This document shows positions 9,329 to 17,307 of a stretch of 64,000 bases of DNA, piece by piece; position 1 is the stretch's first letter, and every line of letters begins with the position of its first letter. The stretch is from an uncultured Flavihumibacter sp. (GTDB taxonomy: Bacteria > Bacteroidota > Bacteroidia > Chitinophagales > Chitinophagaceae). The notes under the pieces were generated by a model that worked only from the letters and a program-made list of their open reading frames with translations, was not told where the DNA came from and ran no database searches. Location of the stretch: the NCBI GenBank assembly GCA_902168105.1, contig CABHOY010000019.1, positions 310,001 through 374,000 on the forward strand, written 5' to 3'. Made by a program: the position numbers and the translations under genes.

Positions 9329-9985
9329 TCATTCCAGCTCCTTTTTGAGGATCTCATTGATTTCTGCGGCCCGGTTATATACCATGAAATGGCCACCTGT
9401 GGCAATGATATAATCAGCCTTGACAAGCTTTAGCGGGAAAGTCTTATCCTTTCCGCCATGAATATGCACGAGTGAAGATGGGACAAAATCGTTCTGCCAG
9501 TTCACCACCTCACGGATGCCCCATCGAAGATATCCGTAGGCTGTTTTCTTCATATACTCGGCCAGCAGTTCATGTTCTTCAGCCGTTTCGGCATTGAGGA
9601 ACAGTTTTACCAGTCCTTTTCTGCGTGTGAAGATGATAGAATCCGGCAGGCGAAGCAACTGCAGCAGGCCTGTTTTTCTTACCCAGGCCAGGTAAGCAGG
9701 TTTTTCTCCTGTCGTTTTGATGCTGCTGATCAGGATGACTTTCTGTACAGGGCGTAAGCGGGCTATTTCCAGGGAAAGCATGCCTCCAAAGGAGACGCCT
9801 ACCAATGTAACATGTTCATGTTCAATTCTGGCGGCCATCCTGGCGGCGTATGCTGAAAAAGTCTCATCAGGGATGGGGGTCAACCAGTCGAGGTAGTGTA
9901 CGGTATAGTCTGCGGGAAAACTAAGGTGTCTGAAGATCCTTTCATCTGCTCCCATGCCGCTGAGCAGGTACAGGTGTTTGTCCAT
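9329..9985 (-). CDS. Small alpha/beta hydrolase
   Basis: 218 aa, minimal alpha/beta-hydrolase fold without a lid. The nucleophile elbow is GVSFGG with S65; the likely acid is the Asp in HGGKDKTFPL (about 180) and the likely base the His in ATGGHFMVYN (about 203). The oxyanion region is LLSGMGAD near residue 10. No signal peptide, so it is cytoplasmic. Esterase or thioesterase-like activity is plausible; no substrate can be inferred. It follows the response-regulator gene 55 nt downstream on the same strand, with a strong hairpin in between. Confidence 0.8.
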   Translation of the reverse strand: MDKHLYLLSGMGADERIFRHLSFPADYTVHYLDWLTPIPDETFSAYAARMAARIEHEHVTLVGVSFGGMLSLEIARLRPVQKVILISSIKTTGEKPAYLAWVRKTGLLQLLRLPDSIIFTRRKGLVKLFLNAETAEEHELLAEYMKKTAYGYLRWGIREVVNWQNDFVPSSLVHIHGGKDKTFPLKLVKADYIIATGGHFMVYNRAAEINEILKKELE

Positions 9986-10002
9986 GGTCCATCAACATGA
10001 AG

Positions 10003-10033
10003 AAGGGCTGTCCGCCTCCGGCGGACAGCCCCT
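10003..10033 (-). terminator. Hairpin after the response-regulator gene
   Basis: GGGCTGTCCGCC pairs with GGCGGACAGCCC around a minimal loop; on the minus strand it is followed by TTCTTC only, so termination may be partial and allow read-through into the hydrolase gene. Confidence 0.65.
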
Positions 10034-10040
10034 GATAATA

Positions 10041-11225
10041 TTAAGCGTTTACTTTCTTTTTATCTCTGGCGGGCAGCACGTAATCATGTACATCATCGGC
10101 CATGATCGTTTTGCCGGAGAGGATCACGAGACGGGCCACTACGTTGCCCAGTTCACGGATGTTACCTGACCAGTTATGCTGCTGTAACACCTTCATGGCT
10201 TCCTTATCGATGGCCTTTTTCGCCATGCCATATTCCTGGCAGGCGCTTTCCAGGAAGTGATCCACCAGCAACGGAATATCATCACGGCGATCATTGAGGG
10301 AAGGCACATGGATCAGGATAACGCTCAGACGGTGGTAAAGGTCAAGGCGGAAGTTCTTCTCTTCTACTTCCTTCAGCAGGTCTTTGTTGGTAGCTGCTAC
10401 TACACGTACATCCACGCTGATCTCTTTATCGCCGCCCACACGGGTGATCTTACCTTCCTGTAGTGCTCTCAGCACTTTGGCCTGTGCACTGAGGCTCATA
10501 TCTCCTATTTCGTCCAGGAACAGCGTACCGCCATTTGCCTGTTCGAACTTACCAATACGTTGTTTTACTGCGGATGTGAAGGAACCTTTTTCATGACCAA
10601 ACAACTCACTTTCAATCAGTTCACTTGGGATAGCCGCGCAATTCACTTCCACGATAGGACCCGAAGCGCGGTTGCTACGTTCATGTATCCAGCGGGCTAC
10701 CAGCTCCTTACCTACTCCGTTTTCGCCGGTTACCAGCACACGTGCGTCTGTCGCAGCTACCTTTTCAATTGTCTCTTTTATTTTCAGGATAGGGGCAGAA
10801 GTGCCGATCATTTCCTGTGTTTTGTTCACTTTACGGCGCAGCGTTTTTGTTTCTGTCACCAGGTTGCTTTTATCCATCGCATTACGCAGGGTGATCAGCA
10901 AACGGTTCAGGTCCGGTGGCTTGGAGATGTAATCGTAAGCTCCTTTCTTTACTGCTTCTACGGCTGTATCAATATTTCCGTGGCCTGATACCATTATGAT
11001 AGGAACATCCGGGTTGGTTTCCTTGGCCTTTTCCAGGAATTCCAGCCCGTCCATCTTCGGCATTTTTATATCGCAAAGGATGGCGTCGTACTGTTTGTCC
11101 TTGAACATTTTAAAGCCTTCCGCTCCGTCAGCTGCCTCGTCTACCTTGTACCCTTCATAGCTCAGGATCTCAGATAACGTTTTACGTATGCTTTTTTCGT
11201 CATCAATTATCAGAATGTTGGCCAT
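10041..11225 (-). CDS. Response regulator with NtrC-type AAA+ domain, GSFTSA variant, no DNA-binding domain
   Basis: 394 aa. Receiver domain 1-120 with phosphoacceptor D52, acidic pocket D8/D9 and K102 (SKPP). The AAA+ domain (about 139-370) has Walker A GENGVGK (167-173), Walker B LFLDE (235-239) and arginine-finger region. The loop that contacts sigma-54, normally GAFTGA, reads GSFTSA at 214-219. The protein stops shortly after the AAA+ lid (IRELGNVVARL...) with a lysine-rich tail; the Fis-type helix-turn-helix usual at the C-terminus is absent. It is probably phosphorylated by an unlinked histidine kinase. Without DNA binding and with a changed GAFTGA loop, classical enhancer-dependent activation of RNA polymerase is uncertain. 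A canonical promoter lies upstream. Confidence 0.9.
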   Translation of the reverse strand: MANILIIDDEKSIRKTLSEILSYEGYKVDEAADGAEGFKMFKDKQYDAILCDIKMPKMDGLEFLEKAKETNPDVPIIMVSGHGNIDTAVEAVKKGAYDYISKPPDLNRLLITLRNAMDKSNLVTETKTLRRKVNKTQEMIGTSAPILKIKETIEKVAATDARVLVTGENGVGKELVARWIHERSNRASGPIVEVNCAAIPSELIESELFGHEKGSFTSAVKQRIGKFEQANGGTLFLDEIGDMSLSAQAKVLRALQEGKITRVGGDKEISVDVRVVAATNKDLLKEVEEKNFRLDLYHRLSVILIHVPSLNDRRDDIPLLVDHFLESACQEYGMAKKAIDKEAMKVLQQHNWSGNIRELGNVVARLVILSGKTIMADDVHDYVLPARDKKKVNA

Positions 11226-11249
11226 ATTATCATTTTAGTGAACAACGAA

Positions 11250-11282
11250 CAAAATTAAGGGAAAATACTTGATACTCGCCAA
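11250..11282 (-). promoter_or_regulatory. Promoter of the response-regulator gene
   Basis: On the minus strand TTG (11280-11282), a 22-nt spacer and TAATTTTG (11250-11257) fit the Bacteroidota pattern TTG-N17-23-TAnnTTTG, 24 nt before the ATG. Confidence 0.65.
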
Positions 11283-11412
11283 GATAACAAAATGGTGGCA
11301 GCTACAAACGCCCATCTCCGATATCTGCCATTTGTCTACTAAGTTTATGGACTCTCGACATTAATACGTAATTTCATTATTCGTTTCCCTCAATCCTGTA
11401 ATTCACTTGGAT

Positions 11413-12228
11413 ATGCAACAACTTTTAGAAGAACTAAGGCGGAGACACCAGCTGGCAGCGGCTACGGCTTATCCTACTACCACTGCGGTGAACGATTTTG
11501 CCAACAATTTTATCAACTGGCTTTTTCCTGAATACACCGGTAAGGTTATGGCCGACATCGTGTTACTGGAAGAATATGCGCATGGACTGCAGTCAGAATT
11601 GCAGCAATTGTTACAACCAATGCAACAGCAGTTACCGACAGGTGCCGAAGCTTTAAGTCATCAGTTCATGGTGCAGGCGGAAGTTATCTATGACGAACTG
11701 AAAAAAGACGCAGAAGCTATATATAAAGGAGACCCGGCAGCTACCTGTATGTACGAAGTGATACGCGCCTATCCGGGGTTTTACGCGATCGCGTTTTACC
11801 GCATTGCACATGCTTTGCATAAACTGAAGATCCCACTGTTGCCACGTATGATCACTGAGCGTGCGCACAGCTGTACCGGTATTGACATACATCCGGCAGC
11901 CGTTATAGGGCCTTATTTCTGCATCGACCATGGTACTGGTATTGTGATCGGTGAGACCACTATCATCGGCAGTCATGTAAAGCTCTATCAGGGTGTTACA
12001 TTAGGTGCATTAAGCGTGGATAAGGACATGGCGCGCAGCAAGCGTCATCCGACAATCGAAGACAATGTTATTATATATGCGGGCGCCACCATCCTGGGGG
12101 GCGATACCGTGGTAGGTCATCATAGTATTATAGGCGGTAACGTATGGCTGATAAAAAGTACAGCTCCCTTTAGCCGCATCTATTACCGTGCGGACGGCAG
12201 TATTAACGTAGTAGAAAATAGTTATTAG
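11413..12228 (+). CDS. cysE: Serine O-acetyltransferase
   Basis: 271 aa from the ATG at 11413; an in-frame TTG six nucleotides upstream is a less likely start. The N-terminal helical domain (about 1-150) is followed by a left-handed parallel beta-helix of hexapeptide repeats (IDIHPAAVIGPYFCIDHGTG onward); H and D of the active site are in the HPAA and IDHGTG segments. It transfers acetyl from acetyl-CoA to L-serine, the first step of cysteine synthesis, in the cytoplasm. It ends with TAG directly followed by the ATG of the cysteine synthase gene, so translation is probably coupled and the two enzymes may form the cysteine synthase complex. The C-terminus (INVVENSY) lacks the canonical GDGI tail but ends in an aliphatic/aromatic peptide. 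Confidence 0.93.
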   Translation: MQQLLEELRRRHQLAAATAYPTTTAVNDFANNFINWLFPEYTGKVMADIVLLEEYAHGLQSELQQLLQPMQQQLPTGAEALSHQFMVQAEVIYDELKKDAEAIYKGDPAATCMYEVIRAYPGFYAIAFYRIAHALHKLKIPLLPRMITERAHSCTGIDIHPAAVIGPYFCIDHGTGIVIGETTIIGSHVKLYQGVTLGALSVDKDMARSKRHPTIEDNVIIYAGATILGGDTVVGHHSIIGGNVWLIKSTAPFSRIYYRADGSINVVENSY

Positions 12229-13113
12229 ATGCATTCGATATTAGATCTTGTTGGTAACACCCCTATGGTAGCGCTTAAGAACATCAGTGCGAATCCGGGG
12301 GTTACAATTTATGCGAAACTGGAAGGAACTAATCCGGGAGGCAGTGTAAAAGACAGAGCAGCTTATGGTATGATCAAGGGCGCATTGGACAGAGGCGAGA
12401 TCAAACCGGGTACTAGGCTGATAGAGGCCACCAGCGGCAATACAGGTATCGCATTAGCGATGATAGCCAGTCTGTTCGGTGTAGAAATTGAACTGGTGAT
12501 GCCTGAAGATGCTACCCGTGAAAGGGTGCTGACTATGGAAGCTTTTGGTGCTAAAGTAACATTGACGCCTAAAGAGGCATCTATGGAAGGCTCTATTGAC
12601 TATGCCAATGCACAGGTAGCCAAAGGCGGTTATCATATGCTGAACCAGTTCGGCAATCCGGATAATTACGGCATGCATTATAAAACCACTGGTCCCGAAA
12701 TATGGCGGGATACCAACCAGGGCGTTACCCACTTTGTAAGCGCCATGGGTACCACCGGGACCATTATGGGCGTGTCTAAGTTCCTGAAAGAGCAAAACAA
12801 CCAGATACAGATCGTTGGGTGTCAACCTACGGAAGGTTCCAGGATACCTGGTATCCGTAAATGGCCGGAAGAATATCTCCCGAAAATATTTGACAGATCA
12901 AGGATTGACCGTATCATGGACATTTCGGAAGACGAGGCGAGAGCTATGACCCGTCGCCTGGCGAAACAAGAAGGCATCTTCTGTGGCATGAGCAGCGGCG
13001 GAGCAGTTTCGGCGGCAGCGAGGATTTCAGCAGAGCTGGAGCATGGCGTGCTGGTATGTATTATCTGCGACCGTGGGGACAGGTATTTGTCTTCTGATCT
13101 GTTTGGAAGTTAG
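12229..13113 (+). CDS. cysM: Cysteine synthase (O-acetylserine sulfhydrylase)
   Basis: 294 aa fold-type II PLP enzyme. K41 in NPGGSVKDRAA binds PLP; the substrate loop EATSGNTG and the phosphate-binding glycine loop GTTGTIMG follow. It replaces acetate of O-acetylserine by sulfide to give L-cysteine. Length and the pattern NPGGSVKDR with RIPGIRKWP favour the CysM branch (about 290-300 aa) over CysK (about 310-325 aa), but the distinction is uncertain. Coupled to cysE with no spacer. Confidence 0.93.
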   Translation: MHSILDLVGNTPMVALKNISANPGVTIYAKLEGTNPGGSVKDRAAYGMIKGALDRGEIKPGTRLIEATSGNTGIALAMIASLFGVEIELVMPEDATRERVLTMEAFGAKVTLTPKEASMEGSIDYANAQVAKGGYHMLNQFGNPDNYGMHYKTTGPEIWRDTNQGVTHFVSAMGTTGTIMGVSKFLKEQNNQIQIVGCQPTEGSRIPGIRKWPEEYLPKIFDRSRIDRIMDISEDEARAMTRRLAKQEGIFCGMSSGGAVSAAARISAELEHGVLVCIICDRGDRYLSSDLFGS

Positions 13114-13134
13114 ATATTGATCGGATTGGGGGTT

Positions 13135-13318
13135 GGTTTCCTCGCGGTATGTTTCGGGGTTATGTCCCGGCGTTATATTTCCAAGATTATGTTTTCGGGG
13201 TTATGTTTCCCGATATTATGTTCCCGAGGTGACGTTTCAGAGGTTATATCCCCAAGGTTATATCCCGGCATTATGTTTCCCGATGTTATGTTTCCCATAT
13301 TATATTCCCCGGGTTAAA
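13135..13318. repeat. Degenerate tandem array of a ~14-bp unit (GTTATGTTTCCCGA)
   Basis: About 13 imperfect copies of a 13-16-bp unit (GTTATGTTTCCCGA and variants such as GTTATATCCCGGCA) run head to tail from just after cysM to the CCCGGG palindrome. Units differ by substitutions and one- or two-base length changes, so this is a decayed array and not a CRISPR. Its T/C-rich unit resembles the left arm of the adjoining palindrome, which suggests it grew from that element. The array is open in two frames purely by composition; no gene is supported here. Confidence 0.8.
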
Positions 13319-13356
13319 ACCCGGGGCTACAAACATTGCGACCCCTACCGGGGTCG
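13307..13356. repeat. Paired intergenic hairpins (CCCCGGGTT palindrome and CGACCCC/GGGGTCG)
   Basis: A perfect 20-bp palindrome CCCCGGGTTAAAACCCGGGG (13307-13326) is followed after CTACAAACATTG by a second stem CGACCCC-TACC-style loop-GGGGTCG (13339-13356). The ordering 'accc-gggg-ctacaaacatt-g-accccta-ggggt' is that of a family of REP-like intergenic elements I recall from Bacteroidota and Planctomycetota genomes. It is probably a dispersed, multicopy element. Confidence 0.7.
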
Positions 13357-13375
13357 ACCGCAGCGATGGATGAAT

Positions 13376-13473
13376 ATTGGTGGACCTGAACAATCCAAAG
13401 TACGCTTTATATACGACGCATACATGGCGTATACACGACGCATACATGCTTCATCGGTGGACTTGATCAATTA
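13376..13473. repeat. Nested short direct repeats in the cysM-pdhB spacer
   Basis: The 14-mer ACGACGCATACATG occurs at 13413-13426 and 13435-13448, and the flanking block GGTGGACCTGAACAAT (about 13379) recurs as GGTGGACTTGATCAAT about 77 bp later. No gene is seen in this spacer (13114-13534). Confidence 0.6.
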
Positions 13474-13478
13474 CATAT

Positions 13479-13520
13479 AAAAGGAAAGCCGGTCTGTAAA
13501 CAGACCGGCTTTCCTTTTTA
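13479..13520. terminator. Terminator downstream of pdhB
   Basis: AAAAGGAAAGCCGGTCTG pairs perfectly with CAGACCGGCTTTCCTTTT around TAAA; A/T tracts on both sides make it bidirectional. It serves pdhB on the minus strand. Confidence 0.9.
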
Positions 13521-13534
13521 TAACGATATAACTG

Positions 13535-14518
13535 TTACTTCTTCATATACATTACTTCCTTCACCAGTTTCACAGTACGCTCAACGTCAGGCAGATACAG
13601 TTTCACCAGGTTTGGTGCGTAGTGCATTGGCGCATCGGCAGCAGTGATACGACGGATCGGGGCATCCAGGTAGTCAAAACCTTCTTTCTGGATACGGTAA
13701 GAGATCTCGGAAGAAACGCTGGAGAACGGCCATTGTTCTTCTACGATCACCAGGCGGTTGGTTTTCTTAACAGATTCCAGGATGGTGAACCAGTCCAGCG
13801 GACGGATCGTACGGAGGTCGATCACTTCTGCTTCGATACCTTCTTTTGCCAGTTCTTCAGCAGCACCCAGGGCAACTTTCATCATTTTGTTGAAAGAAAC
13901 GATGGTTACGTCTTTACCGGCACGTTTGATATCAGCTTTACCGATCTCGATAATGTATTCTTCTTCAGGCACATCACCCAATTCGCCGTACATCACTTCA
14001 CTTTCCATGAAAACAACCGGGTCGTTATCGCGGATAGCCGCTTTCAACAGACCTTTTGCATCATAAGGATTGGAAACTGATATTACCTTTAAACCGGGGA
14101 TATTCGCATAATAGCTTTCGAAAGCAGTGGAGTGCTGTGCACCCAGCTGACCTGCAGAACCGTTAGGTCCACGGAAAACGATAGGGCAACCTACCTGTCC
14201 GCCACTCATAGCCAGCATTTTAGAAGCGGTGTTCAGGATCTGGTCCAGGGCCAGTACGGCAAAGTTCCAGGTCATGAATTCCAGAACAGGACGAAGACCA
14301 TTCTGCGCTGCACCAACACCAATTGCAGTGAAGCCCAGCTCGGCGATCGGCGTATCTATTACTCTCTTAGGGCCAAACTCATCCAGCATTCCCTGGCTAA
14401 CTTTATAGGCTCCATTATATTCTGCTACTTCCTCTCCCATCAGGAAAACGCGATCGTCACGGCGCATTTCTTCCTGCATGGCTTCTCGTAAGGCTTGTCT
14501 GAAAGCTATCTGACGCAT
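13535..14518 (-). CDS. pdhB: Pyruvate dehydrogenase E1 component, beta subunit
   Basis: 327 aa, usual length for the alpha2beta2 type E1 beta chain. The thiamine-diphosphate-activating glutamate lies in [19 protein letters not shown], followed by the conserved [20 protein letters not shown] block, and the C-terminal transketolase domain (about 200-327) with RTIRPLDW and [11 protein letters not shown]. With E1 alpha it decarboxylates pyruvate and transfers the acetyl group to lipoyl-E2. The alpha, E2 and E3 genes are not in the window, so it is a detached single gene, which is common in Bacteroidota. Strong promoter match upstream and terminator downstream make it a monocistron. Confidence 0.95.
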   Translation of the reverse strand: MRQIAFRQALREAMQEEMRRDDRVFLMGEEVAEYNGAYKVSQGMLDEFGPKRVIDTPIAELGFTAIGVGAAQNGLRPVLEFMTWNFAVLALDQILNTASKMLAMSGGQVGCPIVFRGPNGSAGQLGAQHSTAFESYYANIPGLKVISVSNPYDAKGLLKAAIRDNDPVVFMESEVMYGELGDVPEEEYIIEIGKADIKRAGKDVTIVSFNKMMKVALGAAEELAKEGIEAEVIDLRTIRPLDWFTILESVKKTNRLVIVEEQWPFSSVSSEISYRIQKEGFDYLDAPIRRITAADAPMHYAPNLVKLYLPDVERTVKLVKEVMYMKK

Positions 14519-14571
14519 GCTGTTACTCTTAAAGTTTGAAAGTTAAAACCTCAGTTATCCTGAAGCAGGGG

Positions 14572-14602
14572 CAAAATTATTGTTTGTTGGTGAAAAAGCA
14601 AA
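14572..14602 (-). promoter_or_regulatory. Promoter of pdhB
   Basis: On the minus strand TTTG (14599-14602), exactly 19 nt, then TAATTTTG (14572-14579): a full match to the Bacteroides/Flavobacterium housekeeping promoter, leaving a leader of about 50 nt. Confidence 0.75.
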
Positions 14603-14703
14603 GGAAAACTTAAAAGGACCGCCACTGAGATTTTAAATACTATATATTAAATATTATATATATTAGCGGGAATACTGACTGTTACAAGTTAATATCCTAT
14701 CCT

Positions 14704-15345
14704 ATGTTTACCATTACCGTCCTTTCCATATGCTTTCTGGCGGCCATATCCTGTAAGATCAAAAAGGTCAAGGCCCCGCTGATCACCGGCTTGATCTGGT
14801 ATTTCCATCTTGCAATGTGCGTATTTTCGATCCTTTGCCTGATACTCCTGATCAGTGGCTACGGGTTTAAGGGCACCTATACTGAACGGGTATTTTTCAC
14901 TCTCTATGCCGGATCGGGCGTTGTATTATATGGACTGACCCAGCAGGAAGTGTCGGGAAAGTGGGTATACCTGTGCGCTTTTTATGGATTTCCCTTCGCG
15001 CTGGCCTTCGGACTATTGCTACCTCCCCTCCGCACCCTGACCGTTATTGCAGGACTGGGTTTATTGTCGGACGGGGAAATGAAACGATACCCTATTGATG
15101 ACGACTTTTCGCTGCAGGCCAGTTCCGTAGATATTATTTACCGCTATCCTACCTATAGCCTGGTACAGGATAAATACTGGTTCTTTGAAAAGATCTCAGG
15201 AGATATTGTAAAACCTGCCGGGCAGCTACAGGCGCTGAGAACTGAAAAAACGGCCGGAAATGACAGTGTACACTTATATATGAAACTGATAAATGAGCCA
15301 GGGGTGTCATCGCGCGTCGATACGACCTTCAGCCTGATACAATAG
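14704..15345 (+). CDS. Membrane protein of unknown function
   Basis: 213 aa. Four hydrophobic segments occupy the first half (about 2-16, 25-55, 60-80 and 87-118), after which comes a soluble tail of about 90 residues (IDDDFSLQASSVDIIYRYP to the end). No motif or family was recognised; no enzyme signature is visible. The gene is supported by normal codon use, a start at the first ATG of the frame and a perfect terminator one nucleotide after the stop. The upstream region (14600-14700) is very AT-rich (TATATTAAATATTATATATA) and without a clear TAnnTTTG box. It stands alone between pdhB and the thiolase gene, both on the other strand. Confidence 0.75.
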   Translation: MFTITVLSICFLAAISCKIKKVKAPLITGLIWYFHLAMCVFSILCLILLISGYGFKGTYTERVFFTLYAGSGVVLYGLTQQEVSGKWVYLCAFYGFPFALAFGLLLPPLRTLTVIAGLGLLSDGEMKRYPIDDDFSLQASSVDIIYRYPTYSLVQDKYWFFEKISGDIVKPAGQLQALRTEKTAGNDSVHLYMKLINEPGVSSRVDTTFSLIQ

Positions 15346-15376
15346 AAAAAGCCGCGAAGATCTTCGCGGCTTTTTT
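15345..15376. terminator. Bidirectional terminator between the membrane-protein and thiolase genes
   Basis: Perfect palindrome AAAAAGCCGCGAAGA with its complement and T runs on both strands, between converging genes. Confidence 0.92.
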
Positions 15377-15395
15377 ATTCCTGATCGATTTCTTT

Positions 15396-16571
15396 TTATT
15401 CTGCTCTTTCAATAACAATCGCACTTGCGCCACCACCGCCGTTGCAGATACCAGCCACACCGTAACGGGCCTTGTTCTGGTGCAGGATAGAGTTGAGTGT
15501 CACTACGATACGTGCACCGCTGCAACCAATAGGATGCCCCATAGAAACAGCTCCTCCCCATACATTCACCTTGTCGGCAGGCAGCCCGAGGTCACGTTCA
15601 TTAGCGATAGGCACGCAGGAGAAAGCCTCATTGATCTCTGCAAAGTCCATGTCAGCCACTGACAGCTTCGCTTTTTCCAGGGCTTTGTTAATGGCTTTCA
15701 CGGGAGTGGTAGTAAACCATTCAGGCGCCTGTGAAGCATCTGCAAAACTGATGATCTTCGCCAAGGGTTTCAGGCCCAGTTCTTTCAGCTTCTCCCCGCT
15801 TACCAATAATACGGCTGCTGCACCATCATTGATATTAGAGGCATTGGCTGCTGTAATGGTCCCATCTTTCTGGAAAGTAGGCTTCAACGTCGGGATCTTG
15901 TCGAAGTTCACCTTTTTATAATCTTCATCTTCGGTTACAGTGATCACCTGTTTTCCAGGTACTTCAACCGGGATGATCTCATTTTTATAATATCCCTGCT
16001 CCGTGGCCTGTGCTGCTCTTTTATAGCTCTGTATTGCATAGGCGTCCTGTTCGTCGCGGGAGATCTTGTATTCCGTAGCACAGAGTTCTGCGGCATTACC
16101 CATGTGGAAGTCCTTATAAGGGTCCCAAAGGCCATCGCGGATAATACCATCGGTCACTGCGCCATTTCCGAGTTTGTAACCGCCACGGGCTTTATCAAGG
16201 TAATAAGGTACGTTGCTCATACTCTCCATACCGCCAGCCACTACTACATCATTATCGCCTGAAAGAATGCTCTGTGCGCCCAACATAATGGCTTTCATAC
16301 CGGAAGCGCATACCTTATTGACGGTAGTGCATGGTACATTAGTTGGAATACCTGCATAGATACTGGCTTGATTGGCAGGGGCCTGACCCAGGTTGGCACT
16401 GATCACATTTCCCATATACACCTCATTCACCGCAGTAGATGGTACACCCGCTTTTTCAAGTGCTGCTTTCATTACCAGCGCACCCAGTTGTGTGGCAGAC
16501 ATGGTAGATAATGCGCCATTAAAAGATCCTATGGGGGTACGTACTGCTGAAACTATAAATACTTCTTTCAT
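15396..16571 (-). CDS. Acetyl-CoA C-acetyltransferase (thiolase)
   Basis: 391 aa, canonical size. Nucleophile C88 (VNKVCASGMKAI), the NEAF box (EINEAFSCVP), H in SMGHPIGCSGAR and the second cysteine in CNGGGGASA are all present. It condenses two acetyl-CoA to acetoacetyl-CoA or cleaves 3-ketoacyl-CoA; the length and GHPIGCSGAR favour the short-chain biosynthetic/degradative acetoacetyl-CoA thiolase. No other fatty-acid gene is adjacent. A -7 box lies upstream and a terminator downstream, so it is a single-gene unit. Confidence 0.95.
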   Translation of the reverse strand: MKEVFIVSAVRTPIGSFNGALSTMSATQLGALVMKAALEKAGVPSTAVNEVYMGNVISANLGQAPANQASIYAGIPTNVPCTTVNKVCASGMKAIMLGAQSILSGDNDVVVAGGMESMSNVPYYLDKARGGYKLGNGAVTDGIIRDGLWDPYKDFHMGNAAELCATEYKISRDEQDAYAIQSYKRAAQATEQGYYKNEIIPVEVPGKQVITVTEDEDYKKVNFDKIPTLKPTFQKDGTITAANASNINDGAAAVLLVSGEKLKELGLKPLAKIISFADASQAPEWFTTTPVKAINKALEKAKLSVADMDFAEINEAFSCVPIANERDLGLPADKVNVWGGAVSMGHPIGCSGARIVVTLNSILHQNKARYGVAGICNGGGGASAIVIERAE

Positions 16572-16627
16572 CCGTAGAAATTTAAGTTACACCAATAGCG
16601 CAACTGTTAAGATTGTTTGGTTTCCAC

Positions 16628-16635
16628 CAAATATA
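16628..16635 (-). promoter_or_regulatory. Candidate -7 box of the thiolase gene
   Basis: TATATTTG on the minus strand, about 56 nt before the ATG and after the stop region of the upstream barrel gene. Confidence 0.45.
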
Positions 16636-16643
16636 ACGGATTT

Positions 16644-17270
16644 TCAGAAACGGTAGCCGAGCTTAAAGCCAAATGCCAGGTGCGGATCATATCCGTCTAC
16701 CTCAATACGACGATTTCCGAAAAAAAGCTCATTACCCAGCCATACGTCTGGCTCGGTTTTGCGATGCCGGACGCCCAATCCCAGATACATATCCAGGATA
16801 AAACGATGAGACCTGTCCAGGTAGCGCTGCCACCCCACATTTGGAGACCCGGCTATAACTTTCTTTTCCTTCCTGACGGTAGTTCCAGTAGCTTCAGAAA
16901 ATTCATTATATCTGACCTGCTTATATACTCCCTGCAAGCTAAAATAAAGTTGTCCGTTTTTCCCTCTTGCAGCGGCTGGGAAATATTTTATTTCCGGTTT
17001 TATCCTGAAGCCACTCTTCGCATACTCGTGCTCATATAAAAACGGGAATGTTGTATAGAGAACCGCAGTACCTTCTATCCCAATAGCCAATCCATCTATA
17101 ATGCGGTATTCCAATCCAACAGAAGGCCCTCCTTCCGACTCTATTAGTGACGTTAGCGAAGTGCTTAAAATAAAGCGGGGTTTTGCAGGGAAAAGTTTTT
17201 CACTACTATTCTGGGCATTAACGATCCCTGTCAGCAAAGACAAGGAACAAACGAGTAAAAGATGTTTCAT
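16644..17270 (-). CDS. Outer-membrane beta-barrel protein, paralogue 1
   Basis: 208 aa with a signal peptide (LLLVCSLSLLTGIVNAQ, cleavage after residue ~19) and a series of amphipathic strands ending in the barrel-assembly signature KLGYRF with terminal Phe. It shares layout and segments with the next gene upstream: SxGLEYRI/SLALENRY near residue 60, LxLGLGVRHRK around 165 and the identical final GYRF, so the two are duplicates. An eight- or ten-stranded small barrel is likely. Function unknown; a DUF3575-like family assignment is possible. Last gene of a three-gene operon with the LVIVD lipoprotein. Confidence 0.8.
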   Translation of the reverse strand: MKHLLLVCSLSLLTGIVNAQNSSEKLFPAKPRFILSTSLTSLIESEGGPSVGLEYRIIDGLAIGIEGTAVLYTTFPFLYEHEYAKSGFRIKPEIKYFPAAARGKNGQLYFSLQGVYKQVRYNEFSEATGTTVRKEKKVIAGSPNVGWQRYLDRSHRFILDMYLGLGVRHRKTEPDVWLGNELFFGNRRIEVDGYDPHLAFGFKLGYRF

Positions 17271-17307
17271 AACTGAGGGTTAGGTATTATTGTTAAGGAA
17301 TCTTGTA

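Noticed and set aside
13135..13318. Possible CRISPR array
   Set aside because: Units are 13-16 bp, degenerate and contiguous, without constant repeats, unique spacers or cas genes.
13117..13480. Two plus-strand open frames (66 and 115 codons) in the cysM-pdhB spacer
   Set aside because: They encode only the tandem 14-bp repeat, giving repetitive peptides; no gene evidence.
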